The translations under genes and the position numbers were made by a program. A stretch of DNA of 7,213 nt from Monoglobus sp964442605 (lineage in GTDB: Bacteria; Bacillota; Clostridia; Monoglobales; Monoglobaceae): positions 1-7,213 of the forward strand of contig CAYTZR010000062.1 of the NCBI GenBank assembly GCA_964442605.1. The letters are read 5' to 3'. The first letter of the stretch is position 1. Each line of letters begins with the position of its first letter. A model generated the notes under the pieces. That model saw only the letters and a list, made by a program, of their open reading frames with translations, had not been told where the DNA came from and searched no databases. Positions 5,751 through 7,213 of the stretch are shown here, one piece after another.

Positions 5751-7213
5751 TTATTCGGCTTCGGTAAAGTCCGCGTCAACTACATTATCGTCCCCGCCGG
5801 GCTGCTCTCCCGCATCGCCGCCTTGGGCAGCCTGCTGTGCCTGTGCCTGTGCCGCCGCCTCTTTATACAGCTTTTCGCTAACTGAATAGAACTTCTTTGA
5901 AACAACCTCTGTCTGCGACTTTACAGCCTCAACATCTAAAGATGAAGCCTTAAGCAGCTCCTTCAGCTTATCAACCTCAGCCTGAATACCGCTCTTTTCG
6001 TCAGCGGTTATCTTGTCGCCAAGCTCGCCCAAGGTCTTTTCGGTCTGGTATACCATGCTGTCCGCCTGATTGCGAACATCAACCTCCTCCTTAGCCTTCT
6101 TATCCTGCTCGGCGTACTGCTCCGCTTCCTTGACAGCCTTTTCAATATCGGCATCGGACAGATTTGTACTGGCTGTAATAGTGATAGCCTGCTCCTTGCC
6201 TGTTCCCATATCCTTTGCCTTAACGTTTACTATACCGTTCGCGTCAATATCAAAGCTTACTTCAATCTGCGGAACTCCTCTGGGAGCCGGCGGAATATCC
6301 GTAAGACTAAATCTTCCCAAGGTCTTATTATATGCCGCCATTTCGCGCTCGCCCTGAAGGACGTGAACCTCGACGCTGGTCTGACCGTCGGCAGCCGTAC
6401 TGAATATCTGACTCTTGTTTGTCGGTATAGTCGTGTTTCTTTCAATCAGCTTTGTGAACACACCGCCCATTGTTTCAATACCGAGCGACAACGGTGTTAC
6501 GTCCAGAAGTACCAAATCCTCAACATCACCCGTGAGAACGCCTGCCTGAACAGCCGCGCCTATCGCGACACACTCATCCGGATTTATGCCCTTGTGAGGC
6601 TCCTGTCCGGTAAGCTTCTTAACAGCCTCCTGAACGGCGGGTATTCTTGAAGAACCGCCTACCAGCAATACCTTGTTTATTTGGTTCGGAGAAAGTCCCG
6701 CCTCGTTCATAGCGTCTCTTGACGGTCCCATTGTCTTTTCAACCAAATCGGCAGTCAGTTCATCAAACTTTGCTCTTGTCAAGGTTATGTCAAGATGCTT
6801 CGGTCCCGTTGCATCAGCCGTAATAAACGGCAGATTAATGTTAGTTGTAGTAACGCCCGACAGCTCGATTTTTGCCTTTTCAGCCGCTTCCTTCAATCTT
6901 TGATGTGCCATCTTGTCCTGTCTTAAATCGATACCGTTTTCCTTTTTAAATTCGTCCGCAAGGTAATTTAAAATCTTTTCGTCAAAATCATCGCCGCCCA
7001 GACGGTTATTACCGCTGGTGGCAAGAACCTCAAATACGCCGTCGCCGATTTCAAGGATCGATACATCAAATGTGCCGCCTCCCAAATCGTATACCATTAT
7101 TTTCTGGTCAACATCCTTCGCAAGACCGTATGCAAGCGAAGCCGCTGTAGGCTCATTTATAATTCTCTTTACATCAAGACCCGCTATCTTACCGGCATCC
7201 TTTGTCGCCTGTC
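5751..7213 (-). CDS. dnaK: Chaperone protein DnaK (Hsp70), N-terminus outside window
   Basis: The last 486 residues of DnaK are present. The reading frame continues past the right edge: before the internal ATG at 7097 it reads QATKDAGKIAGL, then INEPTAASLAYGL, both typical of DnaK, so 7097 is not the start. Judged by the family, roughly the first 130 residues are missing. Visible landmarks are the ATPase motifs DLGGGTFDVS and VLLVGGSSRIPAVQ, the interdomain linker DLVLLDVTPLSLG, the beta-sandwich substrate domain (VKAKDMGTGKEQAI), the helical lid, a Gln/Ala-rich tail and the conserved end VVDADFTEAE. It is an ATP-driven cytoplasmic chaperone that works with DnaJ and GrpE. In Firmicutes this operon is commonly controlled by HrcA at an upstream CIRCE element, which would lie outside this window. 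Nothing unusual is seen. Confidence 0.98.
   Translation of the reverse strand, partial: QATKDAGKIAGLDVKRIINEPTAASLAYGLAKDVDQKIMVYDLGGGTFDVSILEIGDGVFEVLATSGNNRLGGDDFDEKILNYLADEFKKENGIDLRQDKMAHQRLKEAAEKAKIELSGVTTTNINLPFITADATGPKHLDITLTRAKFDELTADLVEKTMGPSRDAMNEAGLSPNQINKVLLVGGSSRIPAVQEAVKKLTGQEPHKGINPDECVAIGAAVQAGVLTGDVEDLVLLDVTPLSLGIETMGGVFTKLIERNTTIPTNKSQIFSTAADGQTSVEVHVLQGEREMAAYNKTLGRFSLTDIPPAPRGVPQIEVSFDIDANGIVNVKAKDMGTGKEQAITITASTNLSDADIEKAVKEAEQYAEQDKKAKEEVDVRNQADSMVYQTEKTLGELGDKITADEKSGIQAEVDKLKELLKASSLDVEAVKSQTEVVSKKFYSVSEKLYKEAAAQAQAQQAAQGGDAGEQPGGDDNVVDADFTEAE

Noticed and set aside
6070..6903. Several short frames on both strands inside dnaK
   Set aside because: The DnaK frame is intact throughout this stretch; these are by-products of its codon usage.
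7097..7097. ATG at 7097 as the start of DnaK
   Set aside because: The frame continues upstream to the window edge with conserved DnaK sequence (QATKDAGKIAGL, INEPTAASLAYGL), so this is an internal methionine.

Overview
The window looks like a chromosomal segment of a low-to-mid GC Firmicute, most likely a Clostridia-type gut or anaerobic bacterium. This is inferred from the dnaK-dnaJ order and DnaK/DnaJ sequence character, strong AGGAGG-like ribosome binding sites, a consensus sigma-A promoter with AT-rich spacers, and a secreted repeat protein ending in a Big_2 (bacterial Ig-like) domain. No marker fixes the genus.

Layout, left to right. Bases 1-415 carry no convincing gene. They hold a GC-rich hairpin element at the left edge, a strongly structured stretch (121-327) with two related hairpin modules, a possible terminator (324-347), and three tandem copies of a 20-bp unit running into the stop codon of the next gene. 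Bases 416-4000 (minus strand) encode a 1194-residue secreted protein: signal peptide, Pro/Glu/Thr-rich spacer, about ten copies of a roughly 90-residue repeat that I do not recognise as a named family, one Big_2 domain and a C-terminal domain. Three central repeat units contain a perfect 276-bp tandem duplication. A 132-bp intergenic region separates this gene from a divergent small XRE-type regulator (4133-4381, plus). It carries a near-consensus promoter for the surface gene and an inverted repeat around that promoter's -10 box.

The right part (4475-7213, minus strand) is the end of a chaperone operon: dnaK (5' part outside the window), a 63-bp gap with a 22-bp-period direct repeat, a complete dnaJ, then an intrinsic terminator. 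DnaJ delivers unfolded substrates to DnaK and stimulates its ATPase. hrcA and grpE, which often precede dnaK in Firmicutes, would lie beyond the right edge if present.

The chaperone part is ordinary. The accessory interest is in the regulator and surface-protein pair, its internally homogenised repeats, and the structured repeat-rich DNA downstream of it. I see no CRISPR array, tRNA, rRNA, transposase or phage gene.
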